Below, piece after piece: positions 17,322 through 24,984 of a stretch of DNA of 64,000 nucleotides (position 1 is the stretch's first letter; the number at the start of each line of letters is the position of its first letter). The position numbers and the translations under genes are program-made. Under the pieces are notes generated by a model that was given only the letters and a program-made list of their open reading frames with translations, made no database searches and was not told the origin of the DNA. The stretch spans positions 1 to 64,000 of the forward strand of contig NZ_JAGGQG010000025.1 of the NCBI RefSeq assembly GCF_018613415.1, in the 5' to 3' direction. The DNA comes from Bacillus sp. ISL-18 (GTDB lineage: Bacteria > Bacillota > Bacilli > Bacillales > Cytobacillaceae).

Positions 17322-18464
17322 CTATTTTTTTAATAACCGTTCTATTGCAGATCTTTCCTGAGAATATCTCCGATAGATTAGGGGGGATGATGATTCAACC
17401 GATTTGCTGTTGGCCTCCTGTACAGCTTTTTCAATTAAATGATGTTCTGGTGCCCATTGGCAGACTGGGTCCACCGCATAGGCATCTCCCGTTAAGGCAA
17501 AAGCCTGACAGCGGCACCCTCCTCCATCCTGCTGCCTAAAATCACAGCTGAGACAAGCTTTGGGCATCGATTCTTCCCCCCGGAAACAGTTAAAAGATTC
17601 TGATTCATACCAAATAAATTCTAACGAAGACTCACGGACATTTTCAAAAGATAATTCTTTTATAATCCCGGCGGTTGGACACGGAAGGGCAGTTCCATTC
17701 GGAGCTACCGTTAGACCAATAGCTCCCCATCCCCCCATGCAAGGCTTGGGTGCAGATGCATAATAATCAGGAATAACCCAAATAATTTCCATCTTCCGCT
17801 TCAGTCTTGCTATAGCGGCTTCATAGACTGCACTTGCACGCTCAATCTGGTCCCTGCTTGGCAGAAGTTTCTCCCGATTCAGCAGTGCCCAGTTATAATA
17901 CTGGGTGTTCGCCAGCTCCAACCGCTCGGCTCCCAGTTCTTCCGCAAGCTGAATGATTTCCCCCACCTGATCAAGATTCATTCGGTGTAACACCACATTT
18001 AATGACAAATGCAGTTCTGCCTGTTTTACAGCAGTGACCGCTTCCCGTTTTTTCTCAAAGGCTTTGTATCCGCCAATCCGATCGGAAAGTTTCGCTTCTG
18101 CTGCTTGAAAGCTCACCTGCACATTGGCTAAACCGGCTTCCTTTAGCCGAATCGCTTTTTCCGCTGTTAAGCCAATGCCGCTTGTAATGAGATTGACATA
18201 CATCTCTAATCCAGCAGCGTGGCTGATAAGGGCTTCCAGGTCATCCCGAAAAAGCGGTTCGCCGCCAGAAAAATGAACTTCCACTACTCCCAATTCGGCG
18301 GCCTCGGACAAGACCCGTCTCCATTCCTCCGTTGAAAGTTCCTTAGCTTCCTTTGCCATTTCAATAGGGTTTGAACAATACGGACAATGCAAAGGACAGC
18401 GATGGGTTAATTCAGCAAGCAGCGAATAAGGGGGTTGAACGGCACTATGGCTCTGCGTCTTCAT
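17322..18464 (-). CDS. pqqE: PqqE, radical SAM/SPASM enzyme of PQQ biosynthesis
   Basis: The 380-residue protein has the radical SAM motif C-x3-C-x2-C (C23, C27, C30). Its C-terminal SPASM region carries many Cys, including the C-P-T-A-G and C-L-S-C-D-F-R segments that bind extra iron-sulphur clusters. PqqE makes the Glu-Tyr carbon-carbon bond in the PqqA peptide, the first step to PQQ. Length and the T-H-R-C-P-L-H-C-P-Y-C opening match canonical PqqE. It overlaps pqqD by 20 bp and is the last gene of the operon. Confidence 0.95.
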   Translation of the reverse strand: MKTQSHSAVQPPYSLLAELTHRCPLHCPYCSNPIEMAKEAKELSTEEWRRVLSEAAELGVVEVHFSGGEPLFRDDLEALISHAAGLEMYVNLITSGIGLTAEKAIRLKEAGLANVQVSFQAAEAKLSDRIGGYKAFEKKREAVTAVKQAELHLSLNVVLHRMNLDQVGEIIQLAEELGAERLELANTQYYNWALLNREKLLPSRDQIERASAVYEAAIARLKRKMEIIWVIPDYYASAPKPCMGGWGAIGLTVAPNGTALPCPTAGIIKELSFENVRESSLEFIWYESESFNCFRGEESMPKACLSCDFRQQDGGGCRCQAFALTGDAYAVDPVCQWAPEHHLIEKAVQEANSKSVESSSPLIYRRYSQERSAIERLLKK

Positions 18465-18786
18465 GCTGAATCACCACCCATCCCTGATCCGCCATCTCCA
18501 GTAAAAATTCGGAAATGTCAGCCTCCATTGTTTTCAATTCGGGCACAGCACCCGAACTACCTGTTTCTGAGCCTGCCATTAGAGAATTCCTGATGTATTC
18601 AGTGATGGTGTTTACGGTCCGGCTCCCGTCACATAAACGAAGGATCGACGCTGCAGTTTCGTTTAGGACTACAACCTTTTCCGGCAGCAAAAGGAGATGT
18701 TTTTCTCTCACCTTATCAAATTTTAATCGCGCCTTTGCAGCGATTTTTGGAAGACTGCCAGCTACAAAAATAGACTCCACCACCAA
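18445..18786 (-). CDS. pqqD: PqqD, PqqA-binding chaperone
   Basis: This 113-residue protein has the PqqD/RRE fold pattern: a basic N-terminal strand, L-L-L-P-E-K-V-V-V-L-N-E-T-A at about 37-50, and D-G-x-R-T-V helices. PqqD binds PqqA and delivers it to PqqE. It is longer than the usual 90 or so residues because of a Gly/Ser-rich insertion (about 70-87). The start is weakly defined (TTG 18786, GTG 18783 or 18780). It overlaps pqqE, and pqqC ends 18 bp upstream. Confidence 0.92.
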   Translation of the reverse strand: MVVESIFVAGSLPKIAAKARLKFDKVREKHLLLLPEKVVVLNETAASILRLCDGSRTVNTITEYIRNSLMAGSETGSSGAVPELKTMEADISEFLLEMADQGWVVIQHEDAEP

Positions 18787-18804
18787 TCATTTATTCTTCC
18801 CAGT

Positions 18805-19542
18805 TCACGGTTTAGGGGGATAAGCCTTTTCAATCGCATCAAGCTGTGCCCATAATACATCACATTTGAACCTTAATGCGTTGACAGCCCGCTGCTGTGC
18901 TTCTGGTGTTCGACATTGGGTTAAAACAAGTCTGAGGGCCACATCCGAATCACAAGGTGCCTGAGTCAAACGGCTTTGAAAGTAATCAAGCCCTGAACGG
19001 TCAATCCAAGGATACAGCTGCTCAAAAACTTTTATCCTTTTTGAGATAAGGTCAGGCGAAAACAATTCCGTCAAACTTGAGGCAACCGCTTCAATCCACG
19101 GCTTTGTCCGGGCAAAGTTCACATAGGCATCCACCGCAAATCGAACACCCGGGACCACATGCTCTTCCCGTATGACTTCTTCCCGAGATAATCCTACCGC
19201 TTCTCCCAGCTGCAGCCATGCTTCAATACCGCCATCTTCACCAGGCCTTCCGTCATGATCAAGAATGCGGCCAATCCACTCCCGTCTCAGTTCCCTTGAC
19301 GGCAGATTGGACAGAATGGCTGCATCTTTAATTGGGACTGACTTCTGGTAGTAGTATCGGTTGGCCACCCAGCCGCAGATCTGTTCTTTGGTTAAGTTTC
19401 CTTGGTGCATTACGATATGAAATGGATGTTTGTCATGATAAGAAGAACGCCCTACATTCCTTAGCCGCTCCGTGAATTCATCCGCCGACCAAAGCTCTTC
19501 TCTTTTTTTATTACGGTTGATGAACCCTTTTTGCTCCAGCAT
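18805..19542 (-). CDS. pqqC: PqqC, pyrroloquinoline-quinone synthase
   Basis: About 245 residues, the usual PqqC length. The helical-bundle oxidase catalyses the last step of PQQ formation, an O2-dependent ring closure and eight-electron oxidation of the AHQQ intermediate. Conserved segments such as S-S-Y-H-D-K-H-P-F-H, R-Y-Y-Y-Q-K and D-H-D-G are present. Candidate starts are GTG 19548, ATG 19545 and ATG 19542; GGAGGT spacing favours the last. The start overlaps or abuts the pqqB stop, so the genes are translationally coupled. Confidence 0.95.
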   Translation of the reverse strand: MLEQKGFINRNKKREELWSADEFTERLRNVGRSSYHDKHPFHIVMHQGNLTKEQICGWVANRYYYQKSVPIKDAAILSNLPSRELRREWIGRILDHDGRPGEDGGIEAWLQLGEAVGLSREEVIREEHVVPGVRFAVDAYVNFARTKPWIEAVASSLTELFSPDLISKRIKVFEQLYPWIDRSGLDYFQSRLTQAPCDSDVALRLVLTQCRTPEAQQRAVNALRFKCDVLWAQLDAIEKAYPPKP

Positions 19543-19544
19543 CA

Positions 19545-20477
19545 TCACACCTCCATTTCCATGCCATCATAGGCGACTTCAATTCCAAGCCGCTCTAATG
19601 TATTCCTCTCCACTGAGCCCTTTTTCAAAATAGGGTTGCTGTTGTTAATGTGGATTAGGATTTTTCTCTCTGCCGGGAGAGAAGCTAATAACTCCAAGGT
19701 GCCTGAGGGTCCGCTAATCGGTAAGTGGCCCATGCTTCTTGCGTCACGAGCAGCTGCTCCTAACCCGGTTAATTCATCTTCCGACCAAAAGGTTCCATCT
19801 ACCATCAGAATATCGGCTTTCTTTAAACACGCCTCTATAGCCGGAGTGATCTTTTCTAATGTAGGAAAGTAAGCAAGACACCTGCCCGAATCCTCATTAT
19901 GAAGAACCAGTCCAACCTCCCAAATCTCTTCTTGACCATTCAGCTCCTGGGTTGCCTTGGCATAGAGCGGCGGTTTTTTCGAAACGGGAACCGGCTCAAC
20001 GGTGATGGTTTCTCCTGTTCCTTCAAGTAATGGTCCCACCCTTTGCCGAATTCCTGGATCAAGATACTGCCATTCCCATGAACAATAGTTTTTTAGCATT
20101 GGAAACACCGGAAAAGCGGAGTGCAAGCAGCTTCGTACCATCTTGGTCCCATAAATCGTCAGACTGGAGCCCTCCCGCAGTGACAATAGCCCGAGCGTAT
20201 GGTCGAGCTCCGCATCCGTTAAAAGAACACCCGCAAGAGGGGTCTCCCTTATGCCTGGACCTGCATTGAGTGAATCAAACGATTCAATTTGCCTGAGAAT
20301 ATCCGGACCTGCATTGATGAGGTACCAGTCCTTTTCATTGGCAGTTACCGCAAGCGAAGATTGTAATAACGGCTGGAGTTCAGCATTTCCTGAGCGGACT
20401 GCCCGACAGTTGGGACAGGCACAGTTCCACTGCGGAAAGCCTCCTCCAGCCGCCGCTCCTAATACTCTAATTCGAAT
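19545..20477 (-). CDS. pqqB: PqqB, metallo-beta-lactamase-fold hydroxylase
   Basis: The frame is open over about 310 residues, the canonical PqqB length. The N-terminus reads R-V-L-G-A-A-A-G-G-G-F-P-Q-W-N-C-A-C-P-N-C, the family hallmark with its CxC..C zinc site. PqqB is proposed to be an iron-dependent hydroxylase of the PqqE-modified intermediate. No ATG, GTG or TTG exists between the conserved N-terminus and the preceding in-frame stop. ATT at 20477 (giving M-R-I-R-V-L-G) follows GGGAAAGGA by about 8 bases and is the best start; ATT 20471 is an alternative. A naive TTG start at 20186 would delete the first third. Confidence 0.9.
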   Translation of the reverse strand: MRIRVLGAAAGGGFPQWNCACPNCRAVRSGNAELQPLLQSSLAVTANEKDWYLINAGPDILRQIESFDSLNAGPGIRETPLAGVLLTDAELDHTLGLLSLREGSSLTIYGTKMVRSCLHSAFPVFPMLKNYCSWEWQYLDPGIRQRVGPLLEGTGETITVEPVPVSKKPPLYAKATQELNGQEEIWEVGLVLHNEDSGRCLAYFPTLEKITPAIEACLKKADILMVDGTFWSEDELTGLGAAARDARSMGHLPISGPSGTLELLASLPAERKILIHINNSNPILKKGSVERNTLERLGIEVAYDGMEMEV

Positions 20478-20706
20478 TTGGTTTCAGTCCTTTCCCTTTT
20501 ATGCGGGCATTATTTTTTTCTATATTCCGAGGTTTTCCAAAAAACCTTGCAACCTGCCACCCTATCGCCATATTCACCACAGCCATCAGGATATATAGCA
20601 AATAGTCCCCTATTGGATCAGGAAGCAGGAGATCGACAATCAGCCACCCACCTGCTGTAGCACCCCCGATCATCACGCCAATTACTGATTTTAAGTAACG
20701 ATTCAT
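20467..20706 (-). CDS. small membrane protein between pqqA and pqqB
   Basis: The 79-residue protein has two hydrophobic segments (about 6-28 and 33-55) and a basic tail. ATG 20706 is chosen because GGAGGG lies 7 bases before it; the longer frame from 20751 lacks a site. Its last codons overlap the proposed pqqB start by 11 bp, so it probably helps couple pqqB translation. I do not recognise the family. Its place inside a pqq operon suggests a role in PQQ transport, membrane tethering or assembly, but that is inference. Confidence 0.75.
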   Translation of the reverse strand: MNRYLKSVIGVMIGGATAGGWLIVDLLLPDPIGDYLLYILMAVVNMAIGWQVARFFGKPRNIEKNNARIKGKGLKPNSN

Positions 20707-20761
20707 ATGCACACCCTCCGTTTTTTGATTAAAATCATGAACAAGAGGCAAGCAGTCTCCA

Positions 20762-20836
20762 CTATTTTGCGATGTAGGAATACATCGTCACCTCGCAAGA
20801 AGTGTTGATTATTTCGTACTCAGGCTTTAACCACAT
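20762..20836 (-). CDS. pqqA: PqqA, PQQ precursor peptide
   Basis: This 24-residue open frame is too short for usual gene calling. It has the PqqA hallmarks: a W-x-K-P-E-Y start, a central I-I-N-T-S-C-E and the invariant E-V-T-M-Y (Glu and Tyr three residues apart), followed by S-Y-I-A-K. PqqE links that Glu and Tyr, and PQQ is built from them. AAGGGGGGAA precedes the ATG by about 6 bases. It is the first gene of the operon, 56 bp before the small membrane protein. Confidence 0.95.
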   Translation of the reverse strand: MWLKPEYEIINTSCEVTMYSYIAK

Positions 20837-21027
20837 GTGATTCCCCCCTTTCTTGACACTTTCAATAATGATTATTTTTTAAAGGAGTGTCTGATATTAC
20901 CTTTCAAAACAATCTTATGTCAGCGGAAACACCAAAATAACTAAAATTTCAACTTGGGGTTGTCCAAATGTGCCTGTATTTTGCAAAATACTGCAAAAAA
21001 GGACAAGCTTCGAAGCAAAGTATCATA

Positions 21028-21062
21028 AAAAAAACCTGAGTCCGTAAACTCAGGTTTTCTTG
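21028..21062 (-). terminator. terminator of the PQQ dehydrogenase gene
   Basis: On the minus strand AAAACCTGAGT pairs with ACTCAGGTTTT, ending in eight T, 13 bp after the stop. It separates the dehydrogenase from pqqA, so the two need separate promoters or read-through. Confidence 0.88.
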
Positions 21063-21074
21063 CTTCAAATTAAA

Positions 21075-23060
21075 TTACTTCTTCTGAGACAGCCATTTTG
21101 CCAATACTTCAGCCTCGTCCTTACCAACAAGACCTCCTGGCATACGTCCGCCTCCGTTAATGATTTGATTTAATATCTCCTCCTCAGACATGGATACTCC
21201 AACATGTCTTAAGTCAGGACCTGCACCTCCCTCAAGATTTCCACCATGACAGGACATACAGCTCTTTTTGTAAAGGACTTCAGCATTCATAGCAGCCGGC
21301 TGCTTCTTATCTTTTTCTTTATTCCCATGGCTGCCATGATTGGCGGTATCCGTTTTTCCTTGACCTTCAGGATCTGCACCGCCCGGATCTTTTGCAGGGG
21401 TTATTGTTTTATCCCCTCCCAATCCGTAGGTTACCACCTTTGTTCCAGTAACAAACGTAACGTATTGTTTGCCGCCATCCATATAAATCGCCGGCGCCAT
21501 CATAATCTGAGCTCCGCCAGTTTTCATGTTCCATAAGACTTTTCCAGTTTTAATATCAAGAGCACTTACCGTTCCATCCAATTCGCCGTAAAAAGCAAGT
21601 CCTGTAGTCGTACTTGTAAAACCACCGCGCATTGGTTGTTTCGTCTTAAGCTGATAGGCATGCTTGCCGGTATTCACATCAATGGCGGTAATGGTACCAG
21701 ATATGTCTTCGCCTTTTGGCGCCAACGTAATCGCAGTTCCTGGGAATAAACCATTTTTTGCCTCCAGTTCCTTTTCATCTTTCGCTGCAGACTCTAAAGA
21801 TGGCTTATTAATACCAGGAATCAATACATAATTGGTTTTAGGATCATAGGTTTCCGGAGCATAGTTTTGTCCGCCTTCCGCTCCCGGCCATTGCATCGCC
21901 GGTTTATTTGGATCCGTCGGCTGTGTGGTGTGCTGGATTTTGACAAATGGAACGCCATTATAGATGGTATCGCCTGTTTTGGCATCCCACGCAAACCATT
22001 TTCCGTTCTTTCCGCCGTGTACAACAATTTTTTGCTTTTTGTTGTTGACCGTAGCATTCAGGATCATCGGAGTTGAGGTCGCATCATAATCCCATTCGTC
22101 CTCCTCATCCATTTCCGAATTTGCCCAAATCAATTTGCCTGTTTTACTTTCAAGAGCAACGACCGAGTCCGTATAAGGGTTTTTACCTGGACGAATTTTC
22201 TTAAAAAAGTCAGGAGCAGGGTTACCCGTGCCAAAATACATCACGTCAGAATCCGGGTCAAAAGCAATCTGTCCCCAGACGGCTCCGCCTCCTGTATAAT
22301 TGCCCTTTACCCAACCTTCCCCCTTCTCAGGGACTGTCCAGAATGGTCCATCCCAGGCTGGCGTCAGGTCACTTGCTTTATAGGCCATCACAAAGCCGCG
22401 AATACCATTGTCACCGCCGCTGCTTCCCACATAGACGTTTCCTTTATAGTACATCGGAGCCATTGTTTCATAATATCGGTTTTCAAGCTTAGCTCCTGGT
22501 ATTGTATCCCAAAGGTTGATCATTTTAATCAATTTTCCGTCTTTCGCGTTAAGTTTGGCTAAGCGATTATCCGCAATTAGGACAAACACATTGCCATCCG
22601 CAACAGCCACACCCCGGCTGGCAACAACCTCTAAAAGGCTTAGATCCGCATGGTCAAGATGGTCAAGAACATCCTTTGGCGGCGTCCATTGCCAAATTTT
22701 CTTCCCATTTGAGGCATCCATGGCAAACACTCGGTTCATTGAGGTCGTGACATACATGACACCATCTTTCACTACTGGAAAATCCTCCGAAGCATTAGGA
22801 ATCTTCTTATTCCAATTTGCCAAATCTGCCTGCCAGACAATCCCTAAATCCTTCACATTGTCTTTTGTAATCTTGTTATAAGGGACATGCCGAGATTGTT
22901 GTAAGTCATACCCCCAAAGTGGGAAACCGGTATCCTTTTTGGAACTGGTCGTTTGTTTTTTGGCAGTGTCCTGTTTTTTTGCAGGTTTCTGCTGCTGACA
23001 GCCAACAATTAATACTACCGCCAATAAAGCTGCGAATATTGCTTTTAAATAACGAATCAA
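21075..23060 (-). CDS. lipoprotein PQQ-dependent dehydrogenase with C-terminal cytochrome c
   Basis: The 661-residue protein has a lipoprotein signal (L-I-V-G-C, Cys21), a PQQ beta-propeller (about 45-550), a Lys/Asp/Gly linker (550-590) and a cytochrome c domain with CxxCH at 601-605 and a likely distal Met at 640. It should oxidise an alcohol or similar substrate outside the membrane and pass electrons through PQQ to haem c. The proposed catalytic Asp is D324 in W-D-Y-D-A-T. D326, two residues on, is the position used for lanthanide binding in XoxF/ExaF-type enzymes. The vicinal Cys pair is replaced by Leu. TTG start, preceded by AAGGAGGG. Confidence 0.92.
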   Translation of the reverse strand: MIRYLKAIFAALLAVVLIVGCQQQKPAKKQDTAKKQTTSSKKDTGFPLWGYDLQQSRHVPYNKITKDNVKDLGIVWQADLANWNKKIPNASEDFPVVKDGVMYVTTSMNRVFAMDASNGKKIWQWTPPKDVLDHLDHADLSLLEVVASRGVAVADGNVFVLIADNRLAKLNAKDGKLIKMINLWDTIPGAKLENRYYETMAPMYYKGNVYVGSSGGDNGIRGFVMAYKASDLTPAWDGPFWTVPEKGEGWVKGNYTGGGAVWGQIAFDPDSDVMYFGTGNPAPDFFKKIRPGKNPYTDSVVALESKTGKLIWANSEMDEEDEWDYDATSTPMILNATVNNKKQKIVVHGGKNGKWFAWDAKTGDTIYNGVPFVKIQHTTQPTDPNKPAMQWPGAEGGQNYAPETYDPKTNYVLIPGINKPSLESAAKDEKELEAKNGLFPGTAITLAPKGEDISGTITAIDVNTGKHAYQLKTKQPMRGGFTSTTTGLAFYGELDGTVSALDIKTGKVLWNMKTGGAQIMMAPAIYMDGGKQYVTFVTGTKVVTYGLGGDKTITPAKDPGGADPEGQGKTDTANHGSHGNKEKDKKQPAAMNAEVLYKKSCMSCHGGNLEGGAGPDLRHVGVSMSEEEILNQIINGGGRMPGGLVGKDEAEVLAKWLSQKK

Positions 23061-23316
23061 AAAAAAGACCCTCCTTATGTGTATAAGTTCAGAGTGATTG
23101 CCTCAATTTTTGGATGCTCTGAATTTTCCAATCCGGGGAGAACCCTGCTTTATTGGTCCTCACTCTTTTTTCTATATTGAGTAAAGGATTCCTTATTTAT
23201 GCAAAAAACCATTTAAAATCAGTTAATATTTTTAACAATAGTGGATGAGGAATATTTACCAAATGTGGAGACAATCTATAGTTGAAATGAACTAAAAATC
23301 TTAGGATGGTGATTAA

Positions 23317-23778
23317 ATGAAGATTTTCTTAAAAACGGCGAAATGTTTGGGTGGGTTTGTCTTATTACTTTTCTTTCTCATTGGGGGAACATGGCCTTCC
23401 ACTCAAAGCGCGTTGGCTGCACAGGAAAAAACAATCGGTACAGCGGAAAATGGCGGGATCAAACTTACGATTACAAACTATGCTATCACAAACTATGGTC
23501 AAGAGATGATTTTGTATTATACCGTAGAAACAAAAACAGGTAATTTGATGGATGAAAATGTGAAAGGGCTGTTAAAAAATCCGGAAATCTCTATTGCAGA
23601 TAATCGTCTTCAAGGAATGGATGCCAATCATAAAAAAATAAGCAGCCAGAAATATCTAGGTGCAGTCAGAGTAAACTTGCCGCAATATATACCTGCAACC
23701 TCAACTGCGGCACTTAGTACAGATGCAATTCTAAATCAAAAAGGACAGTGGACAATTAATTTCCAAATTAAAAAATAG
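23317..23778 (+). CDS. secreted protein of unknown function
   Basis: This 153-residue protein has an N-terminal signal peptide (hydrophobic 13-23, likely cleavage after A-L-A-A near residue 35). A beta-rich domain follows with alternating hydrophobic strands, loosely like the immunoglobulin-like domains of Bacillus DUF4179/DUF5643 proteins. AGGATGGTG precedes the ATG. It diverges from the PQQ dehydrogenase gene, sharing a 256-bp intergenic region, and is followed by a terminator. It could serve the dehydrogenase outside the cell, but nothing in its sequence proves this. No Cys-based haem or metal motif is seen. Confidence 0.7.
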   Translation: MKIFLKTAKCLGGFVLLLFFLIGGTWPSTQSALAAQEKTIGTAENGGIKLTITNYAITNYGQEMILYYTVETKTGNLMDENVKGLLKNPEISIADNRLQGMDANHKKISSQKYLGAVRVNLPQYIPATSTAALSTDAILNQKGQWTINFQIKK

Positions 23779-23798
23779 CAAAAAAATATACTATTAGA

Positions 23799-23827
23799 TC
23801 CCTAGGCCATGCCGGGGGTTTTTATTT
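23799..23827 (+). terminator. terminator of the secreted protein gene
   Basis: CCCTAGGC and GCCGGGGG form an imperfect stem around CAT, followed by TTTTTATTTG, 20 bp after the stop. Confidence 0.5.
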
Positions 23828-23829
23828 GT

Positions 23830-23862
23830 AAAAAAAAACCCCCAACCAAAAGGTTGAGAGTT
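23830..23862 (-). terminator. terminator of the rplM-rpsI operon
   Basis: On the minus strand CTCAACC-TTTT-GGTTGGG is followed by a long T tract, 19 bp after rpsI. Confidence 0.85.
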
Positions 23863-23880
23863 TCTGTAGTTCCGCAAAAA

Positions 23881-24273
23881 TTAACGTTTTGAGAACTGAG
23901 GCGCACGACGAGCACCTTTAAGACCGTATTTCTTACGCTCTTTCATACGTGCATCACGAGTTAATAAACCTGCGCGCTTTAATGATGGACGGAACTCTGG
24001 GTCAGCTTGAAGTAATGCACGAGCAATACCGTGGCGGATTGCGCCAGCTTGACCAGTGTATCCACCGCCGCTTACGTTTACAAGAACATCATAGCTGCCA
24101 ACTGTTTCAGTTGCAACTAGAGGTTGTCTTACAACAACACGTAATGCTTCAAATGGGATATAATCTTCGATTTCACGACCATTAACTACAATTTTACCTG
24201 TGCCTGGAACTAAGCGCACGCGTGCGACAGAGCTCTTACGACGACCAGTACCGATATATTGAACTTGTGCCAT
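23881..24273 (-). CDS. rpsI: 30S ribosomal protein S9
   Basis: The 130-residue protein starts A-Q-V-Q-Y-I-G-T-G-R-R-K-S-S and ends with the S9 tail P-Q-F-S-K-R, which reaches the ribosomal P site. ATG 24273 is used instead of the longer frame at 24357 because the family start and a GGAGGG site agree. It is co-transcribed with rplM 22 bp upstream and followed by a strong terminator. In B. subtilis ybaJ/ybaK follow directly; here the accessory region begins. Confidence 0.98.
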   Translation of the reverse strand: MAQVQYIGTGRRKSSVARVRLVPGTGKIVVNGREIEDYIPFEALRVVVRQPLVATETVGSYDVLVNVSGGGYTGQAGAIRHGIARALLQADPEFRPSLKRAGLLTRDARMKERKKYGLKGARRAPQFSKR

Positions 24274-24295
24274 AGTTTTTGTCCCTCCTTCTAAA

Positions 24296-24733
24296 TTAAC
24301 CGCGAAGTTCGTAAACTTCAGGTTTTTGTGCTTGGTGTGGATGCTCACTGCCAGCATACACGTGTAATTTTTTGAACATTGCGCGTCCTAGAGAATTCTT
24401 TGGAAGCATGCCTTTAACTGCTAGCTCGATCATTCTCTCTGCATAGTTCGTACGCATTTCAAGAGCAGTTCTAGTTTTTAAACCACCTGGATGCATTGTG
24501 TGACGGTAGTAAATCTTGTCAGTTAATTTCTTACCAGTTAGTTCTACTTTAGAAGCGTTAAGAATAATTACATTATCACCAGTGTCAACATGTGGTGTAA
24601 AAGTTGGTTTGTTTTTACCGCGTAAGATTGAAGCTACTTCAGAAGCAAGACGACCAAGAGTTTTGCCTTCTGCATCAATCACATACCATTTACGCTCGAT
24701 ATTGTTGGCATTTGCCATAAACGTTGAACGCAT
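24296..24733 (-). CDS. rplM: 50S ribosomal protein L13
   Basis: The 145-residue protein starts M-R-S-T-F-M-A-N and contains K-W-Y-V-I-D-A-E-G-K-T-L-G-R and L-P-K-N-S-L-G-R, both L13 hallmarks. L13 is an early-assembly large-subunit protein. ATG 24733 follows GGAGGG; the upstream frame from 24757 is rejected. It is the first gene of the rplM-rpsI operon. An L13 leader region and a strong promoter lie upstream, so autogenous control through the leader RNA is likely. Confidence 0.98.
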   Translation of the reverse strand: MRSTFMANANNIERKWYVIDAEGKTLGRLASEVASILRGKNKPTFTPHVDTGDNVIILNASKVELTGKKLTDKIYYRHTMHPGGLKTRTALEMRTNYAERMIELAVKGMLPKNSLGRAMFKKLHVYAGSEHPHQAQKPEVYELRG

Positions 24734-24769
24734 GAGTTTCCCTCCTATTAAATCCATTAAAGATTATTA

Positions 24770-24900
24770 TTTTCGCACTTTTAAAGCTATCAGCGTTCGA
24801 TTCTGTTCCGGGAATAAACAGCTGATATCCTCGTGCAGTCATTTTCAAATCATATATTTTCAATCACGATGAAGACTTTCCGGGGCTTAATCGTGGGATT
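24770..24900 (-). ncRNA. L13 leader region
   Basis: The untranslated leader between the rplM promoter and start contains paired segments, including ATCAGCTG/CAGCTGAT-like stems and TCCCACGATTAA facing TTAATCGTGGG-like repeats. Position and structure fit the Bacillus L13 leader class. Boundaries are approximate. Confidence 0.6.
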
Positions 24901-24919
24901 AAAAACACGCACATCTAAT

Positions 24920-24948
24920 ATAATAAATACTACAGGTCTAAATGTCAA
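24920..24948 (-). promoter_or_regulatory. promoter of rplM-rpsI
   Basis: TTGACA (24948-24943), 17 bp, TATTAT (24925-24920) on the minus strand, near-consensus sigma-A. Confidence 0.8.
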
Positions 24949-24984
24949 GAAAATGTTACACCAGGAAAGGTTGTTTTAGAAATT

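Noticed and set aside
19545..20477. pqqB as a frameshifted pseudogene
   Set aside because: The whole conserved protein lies in a single uninterrupted frame. Only the start codon is unusual, and an ATT with a good Shine-Dalgarno site is available.
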